Assembly (NCBI RefSeq): GCF_014202115.1
Contig: NZ_JACHFW010000008.1
Location: forward strand, 1-64,000
Direction of reading: 5' to 3'
DNA: 64,000 nt
Origin: Catenibacillus scindens
Lineage (GTDB): Bacteria; Bacillota; Clostridia; Lachnospirales; Lachnospiraceae
The notes under the pieces were generated by a model. The model saw nothing but the letters and a program-made list of their open reading frames with translations, had not been told where the DNA came from and did no database searches. The translations under genes and the position numbers were made by a program. Shown here piece after piece: positions 44,801 through 55,570 of this stretch (its first letter is position 1; every line of letters starts with the position of its first letter).

Positions 44801-46106
44801 CCGCTCCCTCATCGCAGCCATCCGTATGCGGGAACAGAAAAATATTAAGGGTGAAGTCCATACCGCGGCCCACGACCGTGTTCTTTTTACAAAAGAGATG
44901 GCAAAGGACTACACCATCCTTGTGCCAAATATGTCGCCGATCCACTTTGAGCTGCTGGCTCCCGCCTTAAACGCCCACGGTCTCCATCTGGAACTGTTGC
45001 CGGACTGCGACCGGGAGGCTATTGACATCGGCTTAAAATATGTCAATAACGATGCCTGCTACCCGTCCATCTGTGTTGTGGGACAGATTATGAAAGCTCT
45101 CCTCTCAGGAAAATATGACCTGAACAAAGTGGCTGTAGCCATGTCCCAAACCGGAGGCGGCTGCCGCGCCACCAACTATGTAGGATTTATCCGTCGTGCC
45201 CTGCAAAATGCCAATATGCACCAAATCCCTGTCATCGCCCTGAGCGCCCAGGGTATTGAAAAAAATCCCGGATTTAAGTATACCCTTCCAATGTTAAAGG
45301 CAGCCATGGAAGCCATTGTCTACGGCGATGTTTTCATGCGGGTTCTTTACCGCATGCGTCCATATGAAAAAGTAAAAGGCAGCGCCAACGCCCTCCATGA
45401 GAAATGGGCCAAACGGTGCATAGACTCCCTCACAGGCAAGAGAAAGAGCAATTTCAAGAAAAATATCCAGGGCATTATCCGTGACTTTGACGCCCTGCCT
45501 ATTGATGAAAACTTAAAGAAACCGAGAGTCGGCATTGTAGGCGAGATCCTTGTAAAGTTCTCACCATCCGCCAACAACTACCTTGTAGACCTTCTGGAGT
45601 CTGAGGGGGCAGAAGCGGTTATGCCGGATCTTCTGGATTTCTTCCTCTATAGTTTTTACAACGCCAACTTTAAGCGCGACTTTCTTGGAAAATCTAAAAA
45701 GGCAGCTCTGATCTGCAACATCGGCATCAAGTTTCTTGAGGCCATCCGCAAAACTGCCCGCCTGGAGCTTCGCGCCAGCAAACATTTCTGTGAGCAGGCG
45801 GTGATCCAGGATCTGGCCAAATACGCCGAGCCTATTGTCTCCCTTGGAAATCAGACCGGTGAGGGATGGTTTTTGACCGGTGAGATGATCGAGCTGATCC
45901 ACCAGGGCGCGCCAAATATTGTCTGCACTCAGCCATTTGGCTGTCTGCCCAATCACATTGTTGGAAAAGGCGTCATTAAAGAGCTGCGCCGCCAGTATCC
46001 TGAGGCCAACATTGTGGCTATCGATTACGATCCCGGCGCCAGCGAAGTCAACCAGGTCAATCGGATTAAGCTGATGCTTGCCACCGCCAATAAAAACATG
46101 GCATAA
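41877..46106 (+). CDS. Giant acyl-CoA dehydratase activase-related protein (double BcrAD/BadFG ATPase + DUF2229)
   Basis: A 1409-residue cytoplasmic protein. First ASKHA ATPase domain from residue 8 ([14 protein letters not shown]), second from about 324 ([14 protein letters not shown]), both with GGxDAK/GGQDMK and Cys motifs CAGGTGSF and CSSGCGSF, like HgdC, the 4Fe-4S activator of 2-hydroxyacyl-CoA dehydratases. Next come [10 protein letters not shown] (about 605), a DUF2229 region, and an HgdB-like C-terminal part with GGGCRATNY (about 1094) and [11 protein letters not shown]. Proteins of this design are common in Clostridia, but no dehydratase subunit genes lie nearby, so the target is unknown. 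It may act as a self-contained electron-transfer reductase. Confidence 0.87.
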   Translation: MMTQKISLGIDIGSTTVKVAFLDEEKNVLFSDYERHFANIRETLLALVEKAYDKLGSVEIYPMITGSGGMSLSKAVNIPFVQEVISVSTALELFAPQTDVAIELGGEDAKIIYFYDGNIEQRMNGICAGGTGSFIDQMASLLQTDAAGLNEYAKNYKAVYPIAARCGVFAKSDIQPLINEGATKEDLSVSIFQAVVNQTISGLACGKPIRGNVAFLGGPLHFLSELRQCFIRTLKLSGPQIIAPDNSHLFAAMGAALNFKEDNHTSITDLITLLSSDIKIETETTRMQPLFEDQDEYDEFIKKHSVHTVKKGSLSDYEGDCFLGIDAGSTTTKVAVIGEDGTLLYSFYSSNNGNPLKTTIRAIKEITEMMPDSARIVNSCSTGYGEALIKAALMLDEGEVETVAHYYAAAFFEPDVDCILDIGGQDMKCIKIKNNTVDSVLLNEACSSGCGSFIETFAHSLNYSVADFAKVALFAKNPVDLGSRCTVFMNSNVKQAQKEGAEVGDISAGLAYSVIKNALYKVIKLTDPQDLGKKIVVQGGTFYNDAVLRSFERISQREAVRPDIAGIMGAFGAALIARERYDGTESTMLPLDKIIDLKYTTSMARCKGCTNNCHLTINRFSGGRQFITGNRCEVGLGREKKKSDVPNLFAYKLKRLFSYAPLDADKAYRGTVGIPRVLNMYENYPFWFTFFNELGYRVILSPPSSAKIYSLGIESIPSESVCYPAKLVHGHVMWLIKQNIKFIFYPSIPYERNEVEGSNNHYNCPIVTSYSENIKNNVEELRDESIRFMNPFLALDNLDRLKERLVQEIGKTFNIPDSEINLAAQKAWDELAQARQDMRDKGEETLAYIREHHMKGIVLAGRPYHTDGEINHGIPELITSYGIAVLTEDSVSHLGQPERPLIVSDQWMYHSRLYAAAQFVKTQNNLELIQLNSFGCGLDAVTTDQVKDILTGSGRLYTCLKIDEVSNLGAARIRIRSLIAAIRMREQKNIKGEVHTAAHDRVLFTKEMAKDYTILVPNMSPIHFELLAPALNAHGLHLELLPDCDREAIDIGLKYVNNDACYPSICVVGQIMKALLSGKYDLNKVAVAMSQTGGGCRATNYVGFIRRALQNANMHQIPVIALSAQGIEKNPGFKYTLPMLKAAMEAIVYGDVFMRVLYRMRPYEKVKGSANALHEKWAKRCIDSLTGKRKSNFKKNIQGIIRDFDALPIDENLKKPRVGIVGEILVKFSPSANNYLVDLLESEGAEAVMPDLLDFFLYSFYNANFKRDFLGKSKKAALICNIGIKFLEAIRKTARLELRASKHFCEQAVIQDLAKYAEPIVSLGNQTGEGWFLTGEMIELIHQGAPNIVCTQPFGCLPNHIVGKGVIKELRRQYPEANIVAIDYDPGASEVNQVNRIKLMLATANKNMA

Positions 46107-46159
46107 GAAGGCATGGGCGCTCAAATTTTCTGAAAATGCTGAAAGGAACATAAATAGAC

Positions 46160-46768
46160 ATGACAGAGAAGGAAAAAATGCTGGCCGGAGAACTCTATGA
46201 CTCCTCCGATCCTGAATTGGATGAGTTACGGCTAAAAGCGCGCAAATTATCCAGACAATATAATCTGACGGATGAGGATGATACAAAACGTCAGACAGAC
46301 ATCCTTAATGAGCTGCTTTCCAACACCCCCGAACTTCCTGTACTCCAGGCTCCCATTCAATTTGACTACGGGTGCAATACGTATTTTGGAAAATACTGCG
46401 GGGTCAACTTCAACTTTACATGCCTTGATGTCTGCCCTGTATATATTGGTGACAATGTGCTGATGGGACCTAACGTCACGATCGCCACTCCCATGCATCC
46501 TCTCCTTCCGGAAGAACGCAATATCCGCGCCAGAGAGGATGGCAGCCTGTACTTTCTTGAGTACGCAAAACCTGTAACCATTGGAAGTAACTGCTGGCTG
46601 GCCTCCAACGTCACTGTCTGCGGAGGGGTAACCATCGGTGAAGGGTGTGTTATCGGGGCAGGCAGTGTGGTGACAAGAGACATTCCTCCACACAGTCTTG
46701 CCGCAGGCAATCCGTGCAGAGTGATCCGTCAGCTCACAGAAAAAGACCGGATGGAAAAAGATACGTAG
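46160..46768 (+). CDS. Sugar O-acetyltransferase (maltose/galactoside type, hexapeptide repeat)
   Basis: A 202-residue acetyl-CoA-dependent acetyltransferase of the Maa/LacA/NodL group. The N-terminal mac domain (about 4-55, EKEKMLAGELYDSSDPEL) is followed by a left-handed beta-helix of hexapeptide repeats. The catalytic His is in TPMHPL, and the repeat VTIGSNCWLASNVTVCGGVTIGEG is clear. It lies 53 bp after the activase gene and may be cotranscribed; AAAGGA lies 13 bases before the start. Acceptor sugar unknown. Confidence 0.9.
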   Translation: MTEKEKMLAGELYDSSDPELDELRLKARKLSRQYNLTDEDDTKRQTDILNELLSNTPELPVLQAPIQFDYGCNTYFGKYCGVNFNFTCLDVCPVYIGDNVLMGPNVTIATPMHPLLPEERNIRAREDGSLYFLEYAKPVTIGSNCWLASNVTVCGGVTIGEGCVIGAGSVVTRDIPPHSLAAGNPCRVIRQLTEKDRMEKDT

Positions 46769-46815
46769 CAAAAAGGCACCCTCGATTAAATCCTGATCAA
46801 CAATTTCTAATAAAA

Positions 46816-46890
46816 AAATACCCCGCCCCCGTTGGGCGCTGCCAGATCGATGCTTTGTTGTTTGCAGCGCCCGAGGGGACGGGGTTATTT
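46816..46890. terminator. Long bidirectional terminator hairpin
   Basis: The left arm AATACCCCG..GGGCGCTGC and the right arm GCAGCGCCC..CGGGGTTATT are inverted, with a loop of about 20 bases. It separates the convergent acetyltransferase and metallophosphoesterase genes. Confidence 0.75.
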
Positions 46891-46912
46891 GCTTTATATC
46901 TGCATATACAGC

Positions 46913-47716
46913 TTATTTTGGAAGAATATGGATCAGCCCCATCTCTACAGGGTTAAAGATCCTTGGAATCCATGTGTAATAGGCCAGCCCGCGGCTGACA
47001 ATCTGCGTCTGGCTGCCAAACTTATAAGCACCTCCGGTGTAAGAAGGGAAAATTCCCTGTCCAGGAGCGTAAAGGCCGTTGATCAGCCCTGGCAGCCGCC
47101 ACTGGCCGCCATGGGCGTGGCCGGACAGGACAAGATCAAAAGGAAACATAGAGTAAATTCTGGCCAACTCCGGCCGATGAGTCAGCAGCACTGAAAAGTC
47201 TTCGCCATTACATCCCCTTGCTGCCGCCCCCAGCTCATCTTTCCATTTTCTGTCAGGATTAATAGGATCATCCACACCACAGATATGGATTTTCGCGCCG
47301 GAAATATCCACGGTCCCGTAGCTGCCCTCCAGAACATGGACTCCAAGGGAGGAGACATACTTTTTCACAGCCCTGTAATTTTCAAAATGAAATTCATGAT
47401 TTCCGGCAACAAAAAAACAGGGGACCGCTCCGGCCAAAGGTTCCATCAGATCTCCCGCCGCCTCTTTCCAAAATTTTCGCTCCAGCATATCACCGGTCAT
47501 GCAGACGAGGTCCGGCGACAGCGCCCAGATCAGTTTCAGCAGACGGCTTTGACGGTGACCGTACCAGCAGCAGTGAAGATCGGATAAATGAAGACACCGC
47601 ACAGGCCGTTTTACTTTAGATGTTTTTACAGTGTAGGTCCTCACTACCGGCGTCTCCCATGGCCGGTTATTCCACCATACACCTTTCCCTGTCCTTGATC
47701 CATGGCTTTGAGCCAT
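46913..47716 (-). CDS. Metallophosphoesterase (YkuE-like)
   Basis: A 267-residue calcineurin-like phosphoesterase. Metal-binding motifs in order: HLSDLHCCWYG (Asp, His), TGDMLE, FVAGNHEFH and, near the C-terminus, LLTHRPE and SGHAHGGQWRLP. These match the YkuE/YaeI branch (lipid A or UDP-diacylglucosamine-type and related substrates), but it lacks the usual N-terminal membrane helix. ATG 47716 has GAGGTGAT upstream; the open frame to 47767 has no site. The substrate is unknown. Confidence 0.85.
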   Translation of the reverse strand: MAQSHGSRTGKGVWWNNRPWETPVVRTYTVKTSKVKRPVRCLHLSDLHCCWYGHRQSRLLKLIWALSPDLVCMTGDMLERKFWKEAAGDLMEPLAGAVPCFFVAGNHEFHFENYRAVKKYVSSLGVHVLEGSYGTVDISGAKIHICGVDDPINPDRKWKDELGAAARGCNGEDFSVLLTHRPELARIYSMFPFDLVLSGHAHGGQWRLPGLINGLYAPGQGIFPSYTGGAYKFGSQTQIVSRGLAYYTWIPRIFNPVEMGLIHILPK

Positions 47717-47810
47717 ATAACCATCACCTCTTTTTATTTCGAAATGAACGCAACCGTCCAGCGCCAAACAAATGTCACTGACACACAGCGCCCCTCCGGC
47801 ATATCGCGCA

Positions 47811-47880
47811 AAAACCCTGCCGCGGTGTCCGCCTTTTTCTCTGCCTTAACAGGAAAAAAGACAGACCAACACGTCAGGGT
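47811..47880 (-). terminator. Terminator of the ATP synthase operon
   Basis: On the minus strand ACCCTG and its downstream partner CAGGGT close a long, imperfect stem with partial pairing inside, ending in TTTTT (47811-47815). It lies 14 bp after atpC. Confidence 0.65.
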
Positions 47881-47893
47881 CCATTTTCATTTA

Positions 47894-48316
47894 TTAATTT
47901 CTGTCACGGAGCTTGCTTGCTGCGCTGAGACGGGACATAGCCCGGGCCAGAGACGCTTTGCTTAAATGATACTCCTGAAGGCTCATCTTCTGCCGAAGCT
48001 GCTCTTTTGCCCGCTCCTCAGCTTCCCTGGCCCGGACAATATCAATATCTTCCGGGCGTTCCGCTGTAAGGGTCATGACGCGCACACGGTTATTGATCAC
48101 TTCCGCGAAACCCGCGCTGACCACGCACTCCCTGTGTTCGCCCTCTTTTGTATCAAAGGACACGGTTCCGGGCACTACAGCAATGATCATATTTTCATGG
48201 TGGGCAAGAATGCCTACGGTCCCGTCAGGGACCGGAAGGATAATATTGGTTGCCCGGCCGGAGAAAAACTGTTTGTCACTGGCAAGGATCTCCAATGAAA
48301 AAGTATTTGTACTCAT
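47894..48316 (-). CDS. atpC: ATP synthase F1 subunit epsilon
   Basis: A 140-residue central-stalk subunit. The N-terminal beta-sandwich (about 1-88) starts FSLEILASDKQFFSGRATNIILP with the GTVGILAHHENM motif. The C-terminal helical hairpin (about 90-135) ends with SLARAMSRLSAASKLRDRN. It inhibits ATP hydrolysis in many bacteria. Last gene of atpBEFHAGDC. Confidence 0.95.
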   Translation of the reverse strand: MSTNTFSLEILASDKQFFSGRATNIILPVPDGTVGILAHHENMIIAVVPGTVSFDTKEGEHRECVVSAGFAEVINNRVRVMTLTAERPEDIDIVRAREAEERAKEQLRQKMSLQEYHLSKASLARAMSRLSAASKLRDRN

Positions 48317-48341
48317 TTACCCTACCTCCTGTCCTGACAGA

Positions 48342-50635
<2,294 letters not shown>

Positions 50636-50639
50636 AAAA

Positions 50640-52148
50640 TCACCTGTTCTTATCTTTAAACTCTTTGGCCGCGCTGACGATCTGCTCTAAGAGAGCGTCT
50701 GTCAGATCTTTTTTCTCCTCAATCTCCTGTCCGATCTTTGGATAAGCGTTGTCAATATAGGCGAGCATATCCATCTGAAATTCCTTGATCTTGCTGATCT
50801 CTATATCGGTAAATATTTTATGGGTGGCAGCGCACAGGGTGATCACCTGCTCATGGAGAGACAGGGGATGGCACAGCGGCTGTTTTAAAAGCTCCATCAG
50901 GCTGCTTCCGTAAGCGAGCTGAGCCTTTGTGGCGGCGTCCAGATCCGAGCTGAACTGGGTAAACACTTCCATCTCACGGTACTGGGCGAGGTCAATACGG
51001 ATACTTCCCGACGCCTTCTTCATGGCTTTTGTCTGGGCCGCACCGCCCACACGGGATACAGAAAGGCCAACATTAACCGCCGGACGCATACCCTCAAAGA
51101 AAAGGTCGCTTTCAAGGAAAATCTGTCCGTCAGTAATGGAAATAACATTTGTCGGAATGTAAGCGGATACATCCCCGGCCTGGGTTTCGATAATAGGCAG
51201 AGCCGTAATGGAACCGCCGCCGGCCTCATCGCTCAGACGGCTGGAGCGCTCCAGAAGTCTGGAGTGAAGATAGAAAACATCGCCCGGGTAAGCTTCACGT
51301 CCCGGGGAACGCTCAAGGAGCAGGGAGAGGGCACGGTAAGCTACCGCATGTTTGGACAGATCATCATAGACAATGAGAACATCCTGCCCTTTATACATAA
51401 AATACTCTGCCAGAGACGTTCCGGCATATGGGGCAATATACTGAAGAGGCGCGCAATCACTGGCGGTAGCGCACACAATAGTTGTATAGCTCATAGCGCC
51501 GTATTTTTCAAGAGTGTTGACCAGCTTGGCAATAGTGGATGCCTTCTGTCCAATGGCCACATAAATACAGATCACATCTTTCCCCTTCTGGTTGATGATG
51601 GTATCTGTGGCAATGGAAGTCTTACCTGTCTGGCGGTCGCCGATGATCAGCTCTCTCTGTCCCCGTCCGATAGGAAACATGGAATCAATGGACAAAATAC
51701 CGGTCTCAAGGGGAACACCTACAGACTTACGGTCAATGATACCTGGAGCTTCCTGCTCAATGGGACGGTAATCGTCGGCTTTAATATCGCCCTTGCCGTC
51801 GATAGGGGCGCCCAGGGCGTCGATAATACGTCCCACAAAACCTTCGCCTACAGGGATACCTGCTTTTTTCTTTGTACGGGTCACTTTCATATCCGCACGG
51901 ATACCTGTATCCTTACCGAACAAAATACAGCCGATGCTGTCTTGACGGATATCCTGAACCATACCTTTCAGTCCGTTTTCAAAAACAACGATCTCGCCAT
52001 ACATGGCGTGATCAATGCCATAAATATTGGCAATTCCATCGCCTACAGAAATAACCCGGCCAGTCTCCTGTTCTCTGCTGATTTCATTATAATTTTCAAT
52101 TTCTTCTTTTAATATGGATATAATTTCATCGGAATAAATTGTACTCAA
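50640..52148 (-). CDS. atpA: ATP synthase F1 subunit alpha
   Basis: A 502-residue nucleotide-binding subunit. Walker A is GDRQTGKTS (DRQTGKT is diagnostic for alpha), and [22 protein letters not shown] and the C-terminal helical domain follow. The best start by spacing is TTG 52148 (eight bases after GGAGG), not GTG 52157, which overlaps the ribosome site and the atpH stop. A non-ATG start in atpA would be a mild translational control. Length normal. Confidence 0.94.
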   Translation of the reverse strand: MSTIYSDEIISILKEEIENYNEISREQETGRVISVGDGIANIYGIDHAMYGEIVVFENGLKGMVQDIRQDSIGCILFGKDTGIRADMKVTRTKKKAGIPVGEGFVGRIIDALGAPIDGKGDIKADDYRPIEQEAPGIIDRKSVGVPLETGILSIDSMFPIGRGQRELIIGDRQTGKTSIATDTIINQKGKDVICIYVAIGQKASTIAKLVNTLEKYGAMSYTTIVCATASDCAPLQYIAPYAGTSLAEYFMYKGQDVLIVYDDLSKHAVAYRALSLLLERSPGREAYPGDVFYLHSRLLERSSRLSDEAGGGSITALPIIETQAGDVSAYIPTNVISITDGQIFLESDLFFEGMRPAVNVGLSVSRVGGAAQTKAMKKASGSIRIDLAQYREMEVFTQFSSDLDAATKAQLAYGSSLMELLKQPLCHPLSLHEQVITLCAATHKIFTDIEISKIKEFQMDMLAYIDNAYPKIGQEIEEKKDLTDALLEQIVSAAKEFKDKNR

Positions 52149-52153
52149 CCTTT

Positions 52154-52672
52154 TCACCTCCGGATTAATTTCTGTTCAAGCTGGTTGAAGCGTCCGCGAA
52201 GACTGTTGTCAATCTCACAGCCGCCGGCTTCAATAATAAATCCGCCCATAAGTGACGGATCTTTTATAATATCCATGTGTACGTCATCCGCCTTAAACCG
52301 GCGCAGTACATACTTGCGAAGCCCTTCGAGCTGACGTTCATCGGGAGGGGTCACGCAACGCAGCACGGCGTGAATGACGTTTTTCTTTGAATCTGCATAC
52401 TCTTTATAGCCGTCAAAGATTCCTTTCAGCAGCGCCCATCTGCCGTGGGTACACACAACCTTCAAAAAGCTGCGCATACTTTCGGGAAAGATCCGGTCCA
52501 CACATCTGAGCTTCTCTTTCAGTGCCACAACCGGGCATGATAAAGCTTCCATAAGCTGGGGAGCGCTTTCCATGATCTGAACGCTGGTCTCAATATCTTC
52601 CTTTGGAAGACCTAATTCATATAATGCCACGGCATAGGCTTTTACTGCCTGTCGGTTAATTGTCTGTGTCAT
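52154..52672 (-). CDS. atpH: ATP synthase F1 subunit delta
   Basis: A 172-residue peripheral-stalk protein. The N-terminal helical bundle has [15 protein letters not shown]; the C-terminal family motif is [36 protein letters not shown] 52672 follows AGGTG; it overlaps the end of atpF by 17 bp, indicating translational coupling. Confidence 0.92.
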   Translation of the reverse strand: MTQTINRQAVKAYAVALYELGLPKEDIETSVQIMESAPQLMEALSCPVVALKEKLRCVDRIFPESMRSFLKVVCTHGRWALLKGIFDGYKEYADSKKNVIHAVLRCVTPPDERQLEGLRKYVLRRFKADDVHMDIIKDPSLMGGFIIEAGGCEIDNSLRGRFNQLEQKLIRR

Positions 52673-53153
52673 GGTAATCACCTGCTTCTTCCAGGAACTG
52701 ATCGTAAAGCTTCAGATCCTGAGCGCTGTGGTCTTTTTCGCCGGTAACCTTCCGGGCAGCCTCCATAGCAAGGCCCGCCACCTGAGATCTGAGATCGAAC
52801 ATCGCCTTCTGTTTTTCCAGCTCTATATTCTTTCCGGCATTTTCAAGGAGTGCCGCCGCATCCTTCTGGGCGTCCTGCATGACGCGGTCATACTCTGTCT
52901 TGGCAGTGGCTTTCGCCTCAGCTACGATCTTACTTGACTCATCCCTGGCGCCTGTCAATGCGGTTTCATACTGTTCTTTTAATTTCAACGCTTCATCCTG
53001 ATCCTGTCTCGCCTGATTAAAGCCGTCCTCAATAAGTTTCTTTCTCTGCTCCATAATATTCATGATGGGTTTGATCAAAAACTTGCGCATGAGGATATAA
53101 AAAATAACCAGGTTGATCAGAGTGAAGAGAAGGTTCCAATCCAGTTTAAGCAC
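52656..53153 (-). CDS. atpF: ATP synthase F0 subunit b
   Basis: A 165-residue stator subunit: one N-terminal membrane helix (about 6-24, WNLLFTLINLVIFYILM) and a long charged coiled coil (about 30-150) that dimerises and reaches delta. The start is GTG 53153 with GGAAGG upstream. Preceded by an unusually long structured gap after atpE. Confidence 0.94.
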   Translation of the reverse strand: MLKLDWNLLFTLINLVIFYILMRKFLIKPIMNIMEQRKKLIEDGFNQARQDQDEALKLKEQYETALTGARDESSKIVAEAKATAKTEYDRVMQDAQKDAAALLENAGKNIELEKQKAMFDLRSQVAGLAMEAARKVTGEKDHSAQDLKLYDQFLEEAGDYHDTDN

Positions 53154-53288
53154 CTTTTTTACACCTTCCTTTTCTAATGTGATTAAGGTATATGCCTGCT
53201 GGCATATTTACAGATGAACGCCTGATCCCCGCCAACACCTGAGACACAAGGCCCACAGGCAACTTTTGACGGGGACTTTCTCCTGACA
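53154..53288 (-). other. Structured 135-bp spacer between atpE and atpF
   Basis: Other gaps in this operon are 0-46 bp. On the minus strand this one holds TCCCCGTC (53275-53268 region) that can pair with GGCGGGGA, and a smaller hairpin TATGCC/GGCATA just before atpF. No open frame of note. It could be a processing or stability element that sets the c-subunit level apart from the rest. Confidence 0.45.
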
Positions 53289-53513
53289 TTAACCCAGGAA
53301 CAGGATGATAAACAGGGCAACGATAAAACCATAAATAGCTGTGGCCTCGGCAAGAGCACATCCAAGGATCAGAGATTTGCTGATCTTGCTCTCTGCTTCC
53401 GGCTGTCTGGCAATAGCCTCAACAGCTTTTCCTGTGGCAAGGCCGATACCGATACCGGCTCCAATACCTGTTAATACTGCAACTGCTGCTCCGATTGCTA
53501 CTAATGTTGTCAT
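53289..53513 (-). CDS. atpE: ATP synthase F0 subunit c
   Basis: A 74-residue hairpin of two membrane helices that forms the c-ring. Helix 1 is Gly-rich ([24 protein letters not shown]) with the conserved RQPE loop; helix 2 carries the ion-binding Glu in [14 protein letters not shown]. The residue after this Glu is Ala rather than the Ser/Thr usual in sodium-binding rings, which favours protons, but I would not rule out sodium. Ribosome site GGAAG. Confidence 0.95.
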   Translation of the reverse strand: MTTLVAIGAAVAVLTGIGAGIGIGLATGKAVEAIARQPEAESKISKSLILGCALAEATAIYGFIVALFIILFLG

Positions 53514-53559
53514 AATAGATTCTTCCTTTCTCTTCTCTTAAACTTTTTCAAACATGTCT

Positions 53560-54309
53560 TTATTCGTCTTCCACGGCTTCCTTTATAAACAGCGATGTGA
53601 GGAAGACAAAGACGTAAGCCTGGATAAGGCCGTCAAATACGTCAAAATACAGGCTGAATGGTACCGGCAGTCCCACTGGCAGAAGCTGTTTTAAAAGCTC
53701 CATAACAACAAAAGCGCCAAGGACATTGCCGAAAAGACGCATACACAGCGACAGCGGCCGGATAACCAACTCAAGAACATTCAGGGGGGCAATGACAGGC
53801 ACCGGCTGAGCGAATGATTTAAACCAGCCTTTCACACCTTTTTTATGAATCCCGGAATACTCAATAACAATAATACTGGCAATTCCCAGTGCCGCTGTTA
53901 CATTCATATCCTTTGTCGGAGGAGTAAAACCCAAAATACCGATCAGGTTGGACGCACCAATGTAAAGAGCTACGGTGATCAGGTATGGAACATAACGTTT
54001 GCCGTTTTTCCCAACAGTACCCTCAAAAAAATTCTGAAGGAACGCAATTCCTGCCTCTAACGCCAGTTGCTTTTTACTTACGTTCTCCACCCGCAGATTG
54101 CGCACAAGGATAATGGCCAGCAATGTAAAGACTGCCATAATGATCCATGTCACAACTACAGACTCGTATATGGGTATGCCACCGCCAATAGGAATGGTGA
54201 ACACAGTATGGACTTCAAGGGCATCCATCAAGTCATTTGCAAATCCTTCCGTATGGAATCCTCCTTTCTTATTCCCTTTTTTTATTGTTCCCAGCCCTTC
54301 ACTCATCAT
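53560..54309 (-). CDS. atpB: ATP synthase F0 subunit a
   Basis: A membrane subunit of up to 249 residues. Conserved blocks: YIGASNLIGILGFTPPTKDMNVT, and PLSLCMRLFGNVLGAFVVMELL with the essential Arg of helix 4, and the final GLIQAYVFVFLTSLFIKEAVEDE. The N-terminus is uncertain: ATG 54309 has no ribosome site; ATG 54228 (MDALEVHTVFTIPIGGG) matches family length (222 residues), but its nearest site, GGAAGG, is 16 bases away; AAAGGAGG lies between the two without a start codon at normal spacing. Confidence 0.9.
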   Translation of the reverse strand: MMSEGLGTIKKGNKKGGFHTEGFANDLMDALEVHTVFTIPIGGGIPIYESVVVTWIIMAVFTLLAIILVRNLRVENVSKKQLALEAGIAFLQNFFEGTVGKNGKRYVPYLITVALYIGASNLIGILGFTPPTKDMNVTAALGIASIIVIEYSGIHKKGVKGWFKSFAQPVPVIAPLNVLELVIRPLSLCMRLFGNVLGAFVVMELLKQLLPVGLPVPFSLYFDVFDGLIQAYVFVFLTSLFIKEAVEDE

Positions 54310-54491
54310 GCGCGGCGCTGGCCACGCTTTATACAGATCGGGAACAGGAACATCTTTTTCGTCATTTTACTACTTTTATTTTTATTTGAAAAATGATAAA
54401 ATATTATAGTTGATATATCATTTTGTTATATCTCTGTCCAATTTGCACAAAAATGTAATGTTTTTTTGTACATACAAAGGAGTTTTGTAAA
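54310..54491. promoter_or_regulatory. Divergent control region between atp operon and lysR
   Basis: Very AT-rich. On the minus strand TATAAT (54403-54408) is a likely -10 box for atp, without a recognisable -35; a perfect palindrome TGATATATCA (54411-54420) sits where the spacer would be. This is a candidate site for the divergent LysR protein. AAAGGAG for lysR is at 54477-54483. Confidence 0.45.
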
Positions 54492-55391
54492 ATGTCGGCG
54501 AATTTTGAATATTATAAAATTTTTTATTATGTGGCCAAATACAAAAATCTCACCCAGGCCGCTGATGCTCTCATGACCAGTCAGCCAGCCATCACCCGCA
54601 GCATAAAAAATCTGGAGAATGAACTGGGCTGCCGCCTTTTCATCCGCTCCAGCCACGGAGTGACCCTGACCCGTGAGGGCGAACTTCTCTACCGCCATGT
54701 GACACCGGCATGTGAGCTTTTATTTAAAGGGGAAGAGGACTTAAACACTGTCCTGGGTCTCAAGGAGGGACAACTCTACATCGGAGCCACTGAGACGGCC
54801 CTTCATTGCTATCTTCTGGAAAAGCTGGAAAAGTTCCATCACCTCTACCCCGGAGTCCATATAAAAATCAGCAACCAGACAACCCCCATGACTTTCCATG
54901 AGTTTAAAGCGGGAAAAATTGATCTGGCCCTTGTAACCACACCGTGCAACTGCTCTGAACCCTACCACCTGACGCCGGTAAAAACCTTTAACGACGTTTT
55001 AGTCGGAAACAGGGAATACGCCCGCATGGCCCGCCAGACATGGCATCTGTCAGAGCTTTCCAAATATCCCCTTGTATCATTAAGCCGGGACACGATGAGT
55101 TATCAGTTCATTCAAAAATTTTATGCATCCTGTCAGGTTCCGTTAAGACTGGACATTGAGCTGGCCAGCGCCCATCTGATCATGCCGGTCATCCTCCACG
55201 GTCTGGGCATCGGATTTATCCCAGAGGAGATGGCCCGGCCAGCCTTAGAGAGCGGAGAGCTTGTCCAGATCCCCCTCTACGAGCATATACCCGCCCGGCA
55301 GATCTGCTATATCCGGGATTTAAGCCGGAGCATGAACGCAGCCACACGAAAGCTTCTGGAACTTATGCCTGCGGATACAAAGCACTTCTGA
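54492..55391 (+). CDS. LysR family transcriptional regulator
   Basis: A 299-residue regulator. N-terminal winged helix-turn-helix (about 4-62): EYYKIFYYVAKYKNLTQAADALMTSQPAITRSIKNLENELGCRLFIRS. The substrate-binding domain (about 90-295) starts LYIGATETALHCYLLEKLEKFHHLYPGV and has the usual GLGIGFIPEEMA loop. The promoter region is shared with the atp operon. The effector is unknown. LysR proteins usually control the divergent gene, which would here be ATP synthase, an unusual target. Confidence 0.9.
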   Translation: MSANFEYYKIFYYVAKYKNLTQAADALMTSQPAITRSIKNLENELGCRLFIRSSHGVTLTREGELLYRHVTPACELLFKGEEDLNTVLGLKEGQLYIGATETALHCYLLEKLEKFHHLYPGVHIKISNQTTPMTFHEFKAGKIDLALVTTPCNCSEPYHLTPVKTFNDVLVGNREYARMARQTWHLSELSKYPLVSLSRDTMSYQFIQKFYASCQVPLRLDIELASAHLIMPVILHGLGIGFIPEEMARPALESGELVQIPLYEHIPARQICYIRDLSRSMNAATRKLLELMPADTKHF

Positions 55392-55459
55392 ACTGTACCG
55401 CAAAGCATAATTTCCCGGTTCAGAATCTTCCTTTTCCAAAATCTTTCTAACCAGAAAAG

Positions 55460-55514
55460 AGACGAAGAAAGATCGTTACTGTTCACAGAGACAGTAACGA
55501 TCTTTTTTTCGTCT
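55460..55514. terminator. Bidirectional terminator between lysR and serS
   Basis: AAAGATCGTTACTGT pairs with ACAGTAACGATCTTT (loop TCACAGAG), with outer GACGAA/TTCGTC pairing and T runs on both strands. Confidence 0.9.
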
Positions 55515-55570
55515 TCTATCTTCTTTCCGGCAACAGTTCTTCCATCCAAAACAGCGCGGTCAAACTGTCA

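Noticed and set aside
53289-53513. Sodium-type c-ring
   Set aside because: The residue next to the ion-binding Glu is Ala and the helix 1 pattern is of the proton type; evidence insufficient for a sodium claim.
54312-54370. A 19-codon leader peptide (start MTKKMFLFPICIKRG) overlapping the atpB ATG
   Set aside because: It overlaps in an ATGA manner but has no ribosome site; noted only because the atpB start itself is unclear.
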